64,000 nucleotides of DNA from Arthrobacter sp. EM1 (GCF_029964055.1 NZ_CP124836.1:806001-870000), one strand, 5' to 3'. Counted from the stretch's first letter, positions 28,372-40,175 are shown. Notes: generated by a model not told the origin, from the letters alone. Translations and numbers: made by a program.

Positions 28372-29112
28372 CTAGGAACTGGTCGGTTCGGAACTGTGGG
28401 GGAGGACGACGGCGTCCGCGGTGCGGGCTGCGGAAGGGAACAGGACCAGGATCAGGCCAAGGCCGACTGCCGCGCCGACAAGCTGCGCCAGGACAAATCC
28501 CGGAACGGATGCCGGGGCGATTCCGGCGAAGGTGTCACTGAAGACGCGGCCGGCGGTCACTGCCGGGTTCGCGAACGACGTTGAGGACGTGAACCAGTAC
28601 GCGGCGCCGATGTAGGCGCCCACGGCCGGCGCGGCGAGGACACCGCGTTTGGTGGCTGCGAGGGCGAAGATCAGCAGGATGAGACCGGCGGTAGCTACGA
28701 CCTCACCCAGCAGATGCCCCGGAGTTGCGCGCTCCTTGGCGGAGATGGAGGTGCCCACCTCAAACATGGCGTTAGCGACCACACTGCCACCGACCGCGCC
28801 CAGGACCTGGGCAAAGACGTAGGTGCCAAGCTCCGGCAGGCTCAGCCCGGTACCGCTGCGCCGGCCCAGGATCCAGTCGGCAAGGGAGACCACGGGATTA
28901 AAATGTGCGCCGCTCACGGGCCCGAGCATCAGAATCAGCACCGTCAGGCCCAACACCGTCGCTGTGCTGTTCTGCAGCAGCTGCAGGCCAACGTCGTTGG
29001 GGGAGAGCTGCTGCGCGGCGATGCCGGAGCCGACCACTATGGCTACGAGCAAACTGGTGCCGAGGAATTCGGCCACGGCACGGCGCCACAGCGGCGGCTG
29101 GTTGAAAGTCAT
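28372..29112 (-). CDS. MIP-family aquaglyceroporin, AqpS-like
   Basis: The ATG at 29112 gives 246 residues (MTFNQPPLWRR). Six membrane helices and two re-entrant loops are expected: the first pore motif is NPV (72-74, SGAHFNPVVSLADW) and the second NPA (182-184, SFANPAVTAGRV). The Asn residues that matter are kept. In some ars operons (for example AqpS of Sinorhizobium) such a channel lets As(III) made by arsenate reductase flow out passively; its place between arsA and the arsR fusion supports that role here. It is transcribed divergently from the arsR fusion across a 45-base gap, so it is probably controlled by the same operator. Confidence 0.88.
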   Translation of the reverse strand: MTFNQPPLWRRAVAEFLGTSLLVAIVVGSGIAAQQLSPNDVGLQLLQNSTATVLGLTVLILMLGPVSGAHFNPVVSLADWILGRRSGTGLSLPELGTYVFAQVLGAVGGSVVANAMFEVGTSISAKERATPGHLLGEVVATAGLILLIFALAATKRGVLAAPAVGAYIGAAYWFTSSTSFANPAVTAGRVFSDTFAGIAPASVPGFVLAQLVGAAVGLGLILVLFPSAARTADAVVLPHSSEPTSS

Positions 29113-29121
29113 GGCAACAGC

Positions 29122-29153
29122 TTGACCCAAAGAATTAACTCAGTCAAAATTGA
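29122..29153 (+). promoter_or_regulatory. Promoter and ArsR-like operator before the arsR fusion gene
   Basis: TTGACC (29122-29127), 18 bases, then AAAATT (29146-29151), which ends six bases before the ATG, suggesting a leaderless mRNA. The dyad TCAAAATTGA (29144-29153) covers the -10, consistent with autorepression and with shared control of the divergent aquaporin gene. Confidence 0.5.
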
Positions 29154-29157
29154 ACCA

Positions 29158-29829
29158 ATGAATATTGAGACAGTAGGCTTTAGGGCCCGGGTGGCCAAGC
29201 ATGCGGCCCTGGCCGATCCTGCGCGGCTGCGCATCGTGGATCTGCTGACCCTGGGCGACTTTTCCCCGACGGAGCTGCAGGCAGAATTGGGAATGCCGTC
29301 AAATCTGCTCTCCCACCACCTGCGCGCGCTGGAAGAGGCCGGGCTGGCCGCCCGCCGCCGCTCCGAAGCCGACGGGCGGCGCAGCTATATCCGGCTTGCA
29401 GCCGGAGCCCTGGCGGGCCTGGTGCCGGGAGCCGGGCACGGGGCACGCCGCGTTGTGTTCGTCTGCACGCGAAACAGTGCCAGGTCCCAGCTGGCCGCCG
29501 CCCTCTGGCAGCAGGCCAGCGAAATTCCCTCGACGTCGGCGGGGACACACCCCGCGGACCGCATCGCACAAGGCGCTATCGACGTCGCCAGCCGGCACGG
29601 CGTGGACCTGGCAGACTGTCGTCCACGCAGCCTGCAGCAGGTGGCGGGAGAAGGTGACTTGCTGGTGACCGTGTGCGACAACGCCCATGAGGAACTGACC
29701 GGCCTGGGTGGTGTGCACTGGTCGGTGCCGGACCCGCTTCGCCTGGGCACCGAGGATGCCTTCGAGAAGGCTTTCGATGACATCGCCCACCGGGTCAATG
29801 GCCTCGCGCCGCGCGTGCTCGCAGCCTAA
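29158..29829 (+). CDS. arsR: ArsR-type repressor fused to arsenate-reductase/LMW-phosphatase domain
   Basis: 223 residues from ATG 29158; longer upstream frames are antisense to the aquaporin gene and were not used. Residues 1-90 form an ArsR winged helix (ARLRIVDLLTLGDFSPTEL, then SNLLSHHLRALEEAGL). Residues 97-223 form a low-molecular-weight phosphatase/ArsC fold with P-loop CTRNSAR (Cys103 to Arg109) and PDP near 191. Such ArsR-ArsC fusions occur in actinobacteria. The DNA-binding half contains no cysteine at all, so the usual ArsR thiol sensor is missing; the only cysteines are 103, 154 and 173 in the enzyme half. It may sense metalloid through that half. It could be a repressor, a reductase or both. 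Confidence 0.88.
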   Translation: MNIETVGFRARVAKHAALADPARLRIVDLLTLGDFSPTELQAELGMPSNLLSHHLRALEEAGLAARRRSEADGRRSYIRLAAGALAGLVPGAGHGARRVVFVCTRNSARSQLAAALWQQASEIPSTSAGTHPADRIAQGAIDVASRHGVDLADCRPRSLQQVAGEGDLLVTVCDNAHEELTGLGGVHWSVPDPLRLGTEDAFEKAFDDIAHRVNGLAPRVLAA

Positions 29830-29877
29830 CCGGGCCGCGACACCAGGCGGGACGGCCAAGCCGACATAAGCAAGAAA

Positions 29878-29931
29878 TTGACATTCATCAATCTAAAGTC
29901 CAATACTTTCTACATCGATTCTTATCAATGT
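29878..29931 (+). promoter_or_regulatory. arsC promoter region with ArsR-like dyad
   Basis: A consensus -35, TTGACA (29878-29883), is followed by a weak -10 candidate near 29902-29907. Just downstream lies the dyad ACATCGAT-TCTT-ATCAATGT (29912-29931), with 8-base arms and one mismatch. The region is AT-rich compared with its surroundings. It probably controls arsC-trxB in response to arsenic. Confidence 0.5.
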
Positions 29932-30016
29932 TCCGCCGAGGGCCATACGTGCCGGGCGCAGGACCGCAAACGGGCCGCGATGCACCCGTCACACAGCTGA
30001 TTTTCAGGAGAAACCC

Positions 30017-30439
30017 GTGAGCACCGAAACCGCAAAAAAGCCTTCCGTTCTGTTCGTCTGCGTCCACAATGCCGGCCGCTCCCAGATGGCCGCAGCCTTC
30101 CTCACCACCCTGTCCAAGGGCGGGATTGAAGTCCGTTCAGCCGGTTCCGCGCCGGCGGAGCAGGTCAACCCGGCCGCCGTCGAGGCCATGGCCGAGCTCG
30201 GCATCGACATGTCCGCCGAGATCCCCAAGGTCCTCACCACCGAGGCCGTGAAGGAATCCGACGTTGTCATTACCATGGGCTGCGGCGATACCTGCCCGAT
30301 CTTCCCGGGCAAACGCTACGAGGACTGGGAACTCGAAGATCCGGCCGGTCAGGGCGTGGACTCGGTCCGTCCCATCCGCGACGACATCAAGGCCCGCATC
30401 GAGGCCCTGATTTCCGAACTCCTTCCCGCCGGAAAGTAG
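30017..30439 (+). CDS. arsC: Arsenate reductase, LMW-phosphatase type
   Basis: 140 residues, GTG start with AGGAG at 30006-30010. The P-loop CVHNAGRS (Cys15 to Arg21) is the arsenate-binding site. Other cysteines are only Cys89 and Cys93 ([18 protein letters not shown]), four apart, unlike the wider-spaced pair of the Bacillus thioredoxin-dependent enzyme. That, with the actinobacterial host, favours the mycothiol/mycoredoxin-linked type, although the adjacent thioredoxin reductase gene (10 bases downstream) keeps thioredoxin coupling possible. It converts As(V) to As(III) in the cytoplasm. Confidence 0.93.
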   Translation: MSTETAKKPSVLFVCVHNAGRSQMAAAFLTTLSKGGIEVRSAGSAPAEQVNPAAVEAMAELGIDMSAEIPKVLTTEAVKESDVVITMGCGDTCPIFPGKRYEDWELEDPAGQGVDSVRPIRDDIKARIEALISELLPAGK

Positions 30440-30449
30440 GAGCACGACC

Positions 30450-31424
30450 ATGACGGAACAGCTCATCATCATCGGGTCCGGCCCTGCCGGCTACACCGCC
30501 GCGATCTACGCCGCACGGGCCGGGCTGGCGCCGCTGGTCATCGCCGGGGCGGTCACGGCCGGAGGTGCGCTGATGAACACCACCGAGGTGGAGAACTTCC
30601 CCGGCTTCCCCGCCGGCGTCCAGGGCCCCGAGCTGATGGACGGACTCCAACAGCAGGCCGAAAAGTTCGGCGCGCGGGTGGTGTTCGACGACGTCACCGA
30701 GGTGACGCTCACCGGGCACACTAAGCGTGTGGTCACCGGGGCCGGGGAGATCCACGAAGCCACCGCCGTCATCCTCGCCACCGGCTCGGCCTACAAGGAA
30801 CTCGGCCTGCCCGAAGAGAAAAAGTTCAGCGGGCACGGGCTCTCCTGGTGCGCTACCTGCGACGGGTTCTTCTTCCGCGACCAGGACATCATCGTCGTCG
30901 GCGGCGGCGACTCGGCCATGGAGGAAGCGACCTTCCTGACCCGGTTCGGAAAGTCCGTGACAGTTGTGGTCCGCAAGGGCGAGCTCCGCGCCTCGCGGAT
31001 CATGGCCCAGCGGGCCAAGGACAACCCCAAGATCCGCTTCGCCTGGAATTCCGCCGTCACCGCGATCCACGGCGACGCGAAGGTCACCGGCGTCACCCTG
31101 ACCGACACCGGCACGGGCGAAACCCGGGAACAGGCTGCCACCGGGATCTTCGTCGCGATCGGCCACGTCCCGCGCACCGAACTGCTCACCGGCCAGGTAG
31201 AGCTGGACGCCGAGGGCTACATCAGGGTCGATTCACCCACCACGGTCACCAACCTGACCGGGGTTTTCGCCTGCGGGGACGCGGTGGACCACCGCTACCG
31301 GCAGGCCATCACCGCCGCGGGCACCGGCTGCGCGGCCGCCCTGGACGCCGAACGCTACCTCGCCGCACTCGAGGACGCGGACAGCATCGCCACAGCCCTC
31401 GTCGAGGAACCCACCCACTCCTGA
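30450..31424 (+). CDS. trxB: Thioredoxin reductase (NADPH), ars-linked copy
   Basis: 324 residues. FAD-binding [16 protein letters not shown] is at the N-terminus, the redox pair is Cys134/Cys137 in WCATCDG, the NADPH site is GGGDSAMEE, and the C-terminal FAD motif is [17 protein letters not shown]. It reduces thioredoxin-like partners with NADPH. Its place directly after arsC suggests it supplies reducing power for arsenate reduction, and it is probably additional to a housekeeping trxB elsewhere. The gene is followed by a long inverted repeat. Confidence 0.95.
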   Translation: MTEQLIIIGSGPAGYTAAIYAARAGLAPLVIAGAVTAGGALMNTTEVENFPGFPAGVQGPELMDGLQQQAEKFGARVVFDDVTEVTLTGHTKRVVTGAGEIHEATAVILATGSAYKELGLPEEKKFSGHGLSWCATCDGFFFRDQDIIVVGGGDSAMEEATFLTRFGKSVTVVVRKGELRASRIMAQRAKDNPKIRFAWNSAVTAIHGDAKVTGVTLTDTGTGETREQAATGIFVAIGHVPRTELLTGQVELDAEGYIRVDSPTTVTNLTGVFACGDAVDHRYRQAITAAGTGCAAALDAERYLAALEDADSIATALVEEPTHS

Positions 31425-31437
31425 ACCCCAACCGGCC

Positions 31438-31505
31438 GCCCAACAAGGTAGCAGCTAAGGCCGTTTTGAGCCCTCAAAACGGCCTTAGCTGCGAGTTGGT
31501 TGGGC
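31438..31505. repeat. Long inverted repeat after trxB, possible terminator or REP-like element
   Basis: Two 33-base arms (31438-31470 and 31473-31505) agree except for four mismatches inside one six-base block. The inner arm contains GCAGCTAAGGCCGTTTTGAG. The design and outer sequence (CCCAAC, ACTCGCAG, CGTTTTG) are shared with the element at 43590-43655. It could act as a transcription terminator after trxB. Confidence 0.75.
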
Positions 31506-31564
31506 AGCGGCCGCCGCGCGTCGCGGGCACCCCTCCCGGGGCGACTGCTCCGGGGTAATCCTGA

Positions 31565-34749
<3,185 letters not shown>

Positions 34750-34763
34750 CCCCCGGTGCCTGC

Positions 34764-34811
34764 CCGGCCGTTCTGATTTCCGACCGTTCTGATTTCCGGC
34801 CGTTCTGATAG
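34764..34811 (+). repeat. Three tandem 16-base repeats
   Basis: Three units of CCGGCCGTTCTGATTT with minor changes (34764-34779, 34780-34795, 34796-34811) lie in the gap before the acetyltransferase gene. They might bind a regulator or be neutral slippage products. Confidence 0.75.
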
Positions 34812-34860
34812 TTCAGTCACGGAAAACGCCGTTCCGGGGCCAGGGCGGCCCGCGCGCGCT

Positions 34861-34866
34861 TAGCAT
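34861..34866 (+). promoter_or_regulatory. -10 box, leaderless acetyltransferase gene
   Basis: TAGCAT fits TANNNT and ends six bases before GTG 34873. No ribosome-binding site is visible between them, supporting leaderless transcription. Confidence 0.5.
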
Positions 34867-34872
34867 GGATAA

Positions 34873-35376
34873 GTGCATCCCCAGATCCTTATCCGTCCCG
34901 CAGTTCCGGCCGACTACGACGCCATCGCGCGCATTACCCGTGACGCCTACCTCGCGGCAGGCTATTTCCAGAGCGCCGACCACCCGTACATGCGGCAAAT
35001 CCAGGACGTCGCCCGGCGGGCCGCACACGCGACCATCTGGGTCGCGGAGCGTGCCGGACAGATCGTAGGCTCCGTGACCCTGGCCGTCGCCGGGGAACCC
35101 TATGCGGACATCGCCCAAAGCGACGAGCTGGAATTCCGGATGCTTGTGGTGGACCCTGAAGTCCAGCGCAGCGGTGCAGGCAAGGCCATGGTCCAGGCCA
35201 TCCTCGAACATGCCCGGCTGTTGGCCGGGATCAATGCCGTGGCGCTGACCACGGGCCTGACCTGGGAAAGCGCTCACGGGCTCTACCTCAAGACCGGTTT
35301 CCAGCGGGCCCCCGAACGCGATTGGGTTGTGCCGGACACCGACATCAAGCTGCTGGTCTACCGCCAGGAGTTGTAG
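34873..35376 (+). CDS. GNAT-family N-acetyltransferase
   Basis: 167 residues, GTG start with no Shine-Dalgarno but a -10 box six bases upstream. The acetyl-CoA loop is visible as VDPEVQRSGAGKAMVQAILEHA, with the preceding core strand ELEFRMLVV. The C-terminus (GLYLKTGFQRAPERDW) is typical of the family. The substrate cannot be read from sequence; small-molecule or protein N-acetylation are both possible. The gene stands alone before a small helical protein. Confidence 0.88.
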   Translation: MHPQILIRPAVPADYDAIARITRDAYLAAGYFQSADHPYMRQIQDVARRAAHATIWVAERAGQIVGSVTLAVAGEPYADIAQSDELEFRMLVVDPEVQRSGAGKAMVQAILEHARLLAGINAVALTTGLTWESAHGLYLKTGFQRAPERDWVVPDTDIKLLVYRQEL

Positions 35377-35465
35377 CCCGGCCGGACGGGCAGGACTCCT
35401 CCTTGCGGCGCTCACCCTGGGGTAGGTTAGTGTCAATCGAAACGCTTAGGCACTCTGGAGGACCC

Positions 35466-35984
35466 ATGGCAGCGCGCATCCCCGCCTCAATCGATGCAAA
35501 GCTCCTCGGCCTGTATCTCTCGGACCACCTGACCGGCTCCACCGCCGGAGTCTCCCGGATCCGACGCATGGCTGAGGCCTACGCCGACACCCCGGTGGCG
35601 GGCGAGCTCTCCCGGATCAGCCAGGAGATCAGCAGCGAACGCGAGGTGCTCCGGGGCATCATCAAGGATCTTGGGTTGCGGCCGCGCCGTCACCGTCAAG
35701 CCGCCGCCTGGCTGGGCGAGCACGCCGGCCGGCTCAAACTCAACGGCCGCATCGTCAGCCGGTCCCCGATGACCATGGTGCTGGAGGCTGAACTGATGCG
35801 CTCCGCAATCCTGGGAAAGCTTGGCGGCTGGCAGGTCCTGGCGGAGCTGGCGCCGGACCTCGGAGTCGACCCTGTTACGTTGGCCGCGCTGGCCGACGAC
35901 GCCCGCAACCAGATCGAGGCTCTCACCCGCGTGCACGAGCACGCCCGCAGCAACGCCTTCCACCTGCACGGGGACCTGGGCTAG
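35466..35984 (+). CDS. Small helical protein of unknown function
   Basis: The ATG at 35466 has GGAGG eight bases upstream and gives 172 residues (MAARIPASIDAKLLGLYLSDHL). An upstream in-frame extension runs into the acetyltransferase gene and was rejected. The protein is almost entirely alpha-helical with a four-helix-bundle look (AGVSRIRRMAEAYADTPVAG, VLEAELMRSAILGKLGGWQV). No catalytic motif was recognised. A TAGGTT -10-like box lies near 35423. It ends four bases inside the convergent response-regulator gene, so the two 3' ends overlap. Confidence 0.8.
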   Translation: MAARIPASIDAKLLGLYLSDHLTGSTAGVSRIRRMAEAYADTPVAGELSRISQEISSEREVLRGIIKDLGLRPRRHRQAAAWLGEHAGRLKLNGRIVSRSPMTMVLEAELMRSAILGKLGGWQVLAELAPDLGVDPVTLAALADDARNQIEALTRVHEHARSNAFHLHGDLG

Positions 35985-36652
35985 CCGGCGGCGCCGGCCG
36001 CCAGCCCGTAGCGGTGCTCCGGGCGCCCGGTGCTGCCGTACCGCAACTGGATGTCGACGGCGCCGTCGTCGGCGAGCGCTGACAGATACCGCTGTGCGGT
36101 GGCCCGGGAAACGCCTACCCGGGTGGCGACCTCGGCCGCGGAGTACTGCTCACCCGGTGCCAACGATTCCAGCACCGCTGCCTCGGTGGCGGACCTGGGC
36201 TTAGCGGAGGCCATCACATCGCCCGGGATGAGCGCCCGCTTGGCCCGTTCCACAGTGTCCTGGGTGACGTTCCCGGGCTGGGCCAGGATCCGCCGGTAGC
36301 GCGCGTACGAGCGCAGCTGCTGCGACAACGACTCGGCAGTAAATGGCTTGAGCAGATACGCCAGCGCCCCGCGCCGGAACGCGAGCCGGAGCGAGACCGC
36401 GTCCGCGGCGGCGCTGAGGATCATGGTGTCCACGTCCAGCTGGTGGAGCAGGTCCAGGCCGGAAGCGTCCGGCAGGTACACGTCCAGCAGCACCAGATCC
36501 GGGCGCAGGCTGTGGATGGCCTGCAGCGCCTGCGACGCGGAACCCGCCGGGGCCAGGGCCAGGAATCCCGCCACCGAGTCCACGTAGGCCGCGTGCAGCT
36601 TGGCGACGTGGAAATCGTCGTCCACAATCAACACCCTGATGTCCTCAGGCAT
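35981..36652 (-). CDS. CitB/DcuR-type response regulator
   Basis: 223 residues from ATG 36652 (MPEDIRVLIVDDDFH); the longer frame upstream is inside the kinase gene. The receiver domain has acidic residues DDD (11-13), phospho-acceptor Asp57 (LVLLDVYLPD) and the conserved Lys in AYLLKPF. The C-terminal helix-turn-helix is YSAAEVATRVGVSRATAQRYL. This is the CitB family, paired with CitA/DcuS kinases that sense di- or tricarboxylates. It overlaps the kinase gene by eight bases, and its likely target is the divergent CitMHS transporter gene. Confidence 0.93.
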   Translation of the reverse strand: MPEDIRVLIVDDDFHVAKLHAAYVDSVAGFLALAPAGSASQALQAIHSLRPDLVLLDVYLPDASGLDLLHQLDVDTMILSAAADAVSLRLAFRRGALAYLLKPFTAESLSQQLRSYARYRRILAQPGNVTQDTVERAKRALIPGDVMASAKPRSATEAAVLESLAPGEQYSAAEVATRVGVSRATAQRYLSALADDGAVDIQLRYGSTGRPEHRYGLAAGAAG

Positions 36653-38366
36653 CGTTGTCCCTTTCGTTAGGCTTCGTCTCAGTGGGCACAATGGTCCCCG
36701 GCAGGGTCGCCATAAAAACCGCGCCGGGGCCGCCGGCGGAGCCCGGGTCAAGTACGCGCACGTCGCCGCCGCGCCGTCGAGCCAGCTGGCGGGCCAGCGC
36801 GAGGCCCAGGCCCTGGCCGGCGCCCGCCCGCGCCGGACGGCCGGCGGTGGTGAATCCGTCCTCGAACACGTCATCAGCACCGCCGGCCGCAGCGGCAGGC
36901 AGCCCGTCGCCGGAATCCCCGACGACAATCAACAGCGTGCCGCCGTTGCCTCCGGTGCCGGGCTCGTCGAGCACTTCCACCTCGACCCAGCGGTCCGGTG
37001 ACGGGCCCGCGACGGCGGCGTTCACGGCGTTGTCGATCAGGTTGCCGAGCACGGTGGTGACGTCCTGCGGCTCGGTGACCTGTCCCCGGACCAGGGTTTC
37101 CGGTCCGAGCCGCAGGCTCACGCCCCGCTCGTCCGCTTCCACCCCTTTGGCGCCGAGGAAGGCCTGCAGATAGGGGTCCTGGAGCAGTTCGGCCTGGTCC
37201 ACGGGAAATTTCAGCGGACCGGTGGCAGCCAGCCGGGCCAGGTAATCACGGGCCTGCTGGTGCTCGCCGATGCTTATGAACCCGGCGATGGTGTGCAGCT
37301 GGTTGGCGAACTCGTGCCGCTGGGCCCGGAGCGCGGTGGACATGGTTCCCACGGCGTCGAGCTGGCGGGTCAACTGCTGAAGTTCGGTCCGGTCCCGCAG
37401 CATCAGCACCCAGCCCAGGTCCTCCCGGCCGTGCAGGGCCTTGCGGGCGCTGGCCACCAGCACCCGCCCGCCGACAACAAGTTCCACGGCGTCCCCTTCA
37501 GCGGCGTCGGACTTGGTCAGCGCCAGCAGCCGGGCCGGCACCGGAGCATCGGACCACGGCGTGCCGGTGAGATCAGGCTGGCCCAGCAGTCGCCGGGCGG
37601 CGGAGTTGAACACGCTGATCCGGCCGTCCGCGGCGACGCCGATCACGCCGTCGTCGACCCCTTGCAGCACCGCCACCTGGTCGTGGACCAGGGTGCTGAT
37701 TTCCTCCGGTTCCAGGCCCAGCGTCAGCCGCTGGAGCCGGCGCCGGAGCAGGAACGAGGCGAGGACGCCGACCAGCAGGGCGCCGGCCGCGGTCAGGGCG
37801 ATCGGAACGATGTCCCGGCCCAGGCTCTGGCTGACGCTTTCGGTAGAGTAGCCCACACTGACTTCGCCCACCACGGTGTCCGATTCCGGGGCGAACACCG
37901 GGACCTTGGCCCCGGCCGAGGGGCCCAGGGTTCCGGTGTTCCGGGTGGTGACTTCCTTGCCGGCGAGCGCCTCGGACGGGTCAGTGCTCACGCGCTCGCC
38001 CAGCCGCTCGGCCTCGGGGTGCGCCAGCCGCAGTCCGGTCTCGTCGGTGATGACCACAAAAAGTGCTCCGGTGCGGGTGCGGGCGCCCTCGGCTGCTGCC
38101 ATCAGCGGCCCGGCCAGCAGTTCGGCCGGCGGGGGAGTGCCTGGCTGGGCGCTGATCTGCTGCACCGCGGCCCGCACCTGCGGATCGGAAGCGACGGTCC
38201 TGGCCAGTGTAAGGGCCTGGTTTTCGGCCTCGCGGCCCAGCCGGTCATAGGTGAGCCAGCCGTGCACGGCGCTCGTCAGGAGCACCACCAGGGCCACCAC
38301 CGCCAGCTGGAGCAGCAGGGTCTGGGTAGCGAACCGCAGCGGCGTGCGGCCGGTTAAGCGTGGCAC
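36645..38366 (-). CDS. CitA/DcuS-type sensor histidine kinase
   Basis: 573 residues, GTG start with AGGAGGG just upstream. Two membrane helices (14-34 and 186-207) flank an extracytoplasmic PASp/CitA-like sensor (about 40-185). A cytoplasmic PAS domain follows (about 226-330), then a dimerisation helix with phospho-accepting His351 (QRHEFANQLHTIAGF, the SpoOB-like form of this family) and the ATPase domain (NLIDNAVNAA, GDSGDGLP, GQGLGLALARQLA). The ligand is probably citrate or another carboxylate, judging from the divergent CitMHS gene 159 bases away. It forms an operon with the response regulator. Confidence 0.94.
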   Translation of the reverse strand: MPRLTGRTPLRFATQTLLLQLAVVALVVLLTSAVHGWLTYDRLGREAENQALTLARTVASDPQVRAAVQQISAQPGTPPPAELLAGPLMAAAEGARTRTGALFVVITDETGLRLAHPEAERLGERVSTDPSEALAGKEVTTRNTGTLGPSAGAKVPVFAPESDTVVGEVSVGYSTESVSQSLGRDIVPIALTAAGALLVGVLASFLLRRRLQRLTLGLEPEEISTLVHDQVAVLQGVDDGVIGVAADGRISVFNSAARRLLGQPDLTGTPWSDAPVPARLLALTKSDAAEGDAVELVVGGRVLVASARKALHGREDLGWVLMLRDRTELQQLTRQLDAVGTMSTALRAQRHEFANQLHTIAGFISIGEHQQARDYLARLAATGPLKFPVDQAELLQDPYLQAFLGAKGVEADERGVSLRLGPETLVRGQVTEPQDVTTVLGNLIDNAVNAAVAGPSPDRWVEVEVLDEPGTGGNGGTLLIVVGDSGDGLPAAAAGGADDVFEDGFTTAGRPARAGAGQGLGLALARQLARRRGGDVRVLDPGSAGGPGAVFMATLPGTIVPTETKPNERDNDA

Positions 38367-38525
38367 GTTGACCCTCCTTCGGGTGTGAGCACAATGCGCA
38401 CAATGCGTCCAACAAGCAGTATGCCAATCAAATGCGGCAAAGACCCGGCCGTGACGCCCGCCACCCTAGCGTCTGTAGTGCGCATCACACCGGAGTGGTG
38501 CACTTCACTGCAGAAGGAGCCGGCT

Positions 38526-39989
38526 GTGCTGGTATTACTAGGTTTCGCCATGATCACGGTTTTTATGGTGCTGATCATGACGAAAAGACTGACGCCCGTT
38601 CTGGCGCTTATTATTGTTCCCACCGTTTTCGGGCTTTTCGCCGGCGCCGGACTTGGCATCGGCGACATGGTGCTTGATTCCATGAAGTCGATGACCTCCA
38701 CCGCGGCCCTGCTGATGTTCGCGATCATCTACTTTGGCCTGATGATCGACGTCGGGCTCTTCGACCCGCTGGTCCGGTTCATCCTGCGCCGGCTGGGCAA
38801 CGACCCCGCCAAGGTGGTCCTCGGCACCGCCGTCCTCGCCGCGGCGGTCTCGCTCGACGGTGACGGATCCACCACCTTCATCCTGACCACCGCTGCGATG
38901 CTGCCGGTGTACCTGCGCCTGAAGATGAGTCCCGTGATCCTGACCTGCGTGGCTGGCCTGGCCAACGGCACCATGAACATCCTGCCGTGGGGCGGCCCCA
39001 CCGCCCGCGCCGCCTCCGCACTGAAGATCAGCGTCTCGGAGGTGTTCGTCCCGATGATCCCCTCGCTGATCGCGGGCCTCGTCGTTGTGTTCGTCTTCGC
39101 CTGGCTGCTGGGCCTGCAGGAGCGCAACCGGCTGCGCACCGTCGCCCCCGAGATCTGGGGTTCTGCGGATACCCCCGGCGACAGCTACACCGGTACCGGT
39201 ACCGGCACCGGCTTCGGCCGGCTCGGCTTCGGCCGCAAGCCGTCCGGTCCCGGCGGAAGCCCCGCCGCGGCACGGTCGGCAGTGGCGGTCCTGGAACACA
39301 CCGGGGACCTCGCCGATGAACGCGATTCGGCCATGGCGGATACCGCGCTGGATCCCAACCGGTCCACGCTTCGGCCGAAGCTGCAGTGGTTCAACTTGGG
39401 CTTGACGGTTGCCATTATGGTGCTGCTGGTCGCCGACCTCGTGCCGCTGCCCTTTGTCTTTATGGTCGGCTCCGCCATCGCGCTGCTGGTGAACTTTCCC
39501 CGGCTCAAGGACCAGGGCGCGCAGCTGATCGCGCACGCACCTTCGATCGTCGCCGTCGTCAGCATGGTGATGGCCGCAGCGGTCCTGACCGGAGTGCTGA
39601 ACGGGACCGGAATGGTCAAGGCCATGTCCCAGTGGCTCGTGGCCATCATTCCCGCCGACATGGGCCCGTTTATGGCCGTCATCACCGGCGTGCTCAGCAT
39701 CCCCATGACGTTTTTTATGAGCAACGATGCCTTCTACTTCGGCGTCCTGCCGGTGCTCAGTGAAACGGCCGGCCACTACGGCATCAGCGCCGCGGACATG
39801 GCCCGCGCCTCCATCACCGGCCAGCCCTTCCACCTGCAGAGCCCGCTGGTACCGGCGATCCTGCTGCTGGTCTCCCTCGCCAAGGTGGACCTGGGCGACC
39901 ACCACAAGAAGGTCCTCTGGCGCACGGCAGTTATCTCCCTGGTCATGCTGGCCACCGGAGTACTCACCGGAGCCATCGGCATCGGCTGA
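38526..39989 (+). CDS. CitMHS-family citrate/metal transporter
   Basis: The GTG at 38526 is chosen because AAGGAG (38514-38519) precedes it; an ATG at 38385 would add an implausible soluble leader. 487 residues with about 11-12 membrane helices. The conserved CitMHS segments are visible (SLDGDGSTTFILTTAAMLPV, GTMNILPWGGPTARAA, PMTFFMSNDAFYFGVLPVL). Members take up citrate complexed to Mg or Ca with protons. A cytoplasmic loop in the middle carries a Thr-Gly repeat (YTGTGTGTGFGR). It is transcribed away from the citrate-type two-component system, which probably induces it. A hairpin follows the stop. Confidence 0.93.
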   Translation: MLVLLGFAMITVFMVLIMTKRLTPVLALIIVPTVFGLFAGAGLGIGDMVLDSMKSMTSTAALLMFAIIYFGLMIDVGLFDPLVRFILRRLGNDPAKVVLGTAVLAAAVSLDGDGSTTFILTTAAMLPVYLRLKMSPVILTCVAGLANGTMNILPWGGPTARAASALKISVSEVFVPMIPSLIAGLVVVFVFAWLLGLQERNRLRTVAPEIWGSADTPGDSYTGTGTGTGFGRLGFGRKPSGPGGSPAAARSAVAVLEHTGDLADERDSAMADTALDPNRSTLRPKLQWFNLGLTVAIMVLLVADLVPLPFVFMVGSAIALLVNFPRLKDQGAQLIAHAPSIVAVVSMVMAAAVLTGVLNGTGMVKAMSQWLVAIIPADMGPFMAVITGVLSIPMTFFMSNDAFYFGVLPVLSETAGHYGISAADMARASITGQPFHLQSPLVPAILLLVSLAKVDLGDHHKKVLWRTAVISLVMLATGVLTGAIGIG

Positions 39990-40003
39990 CAAAACAAAAC
40001 TGT

Positions 40004-40044
40004 GAGACTGTCGAGTTCGGAAATTTTCCGGACTCGGCAGTCTC
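40004..40044 (+). terminator. Hairpin after the CitMHS gene
   Basis: GAGACTGTCGAGTTCGGAAA pairs with the downstream arm ending GGCAGTCTC. The two sequence differences become G-U pairs in RNA. There is no clear poly-U tail. Confidence 0.6.
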
Positions 40045-40169
40045 GTTCGGTGAGCGCAGCACATCGGCGACGGGACGGACATCCGGAAGCGTGCGTCTAA
40101 GCGAGGAACGAGCGAGCACGCGGAGGATCGTCCGGCCCGCCGCCGACGGCGGAAGGGCTTAGGGCCACG

Positions 40170-40175
40170 TAGACT
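40170..40175 (+). promoter_or_regulatory. -10 box for gatCAB
   Basis: TAGACT matches TANNNT and lies 36 bases before the gatC ATG, leaving a short leader that contains the AGGGGAG ribosome site. Confidence 0.45.

Noticed and set aside
28714..29157. N-terminal extension of the arsR fusion frame
   Set aside because: The extension is antisense to the aquaporin gene; the ATG at 29158 begins right at the ArsR domain and has a promoter in front.
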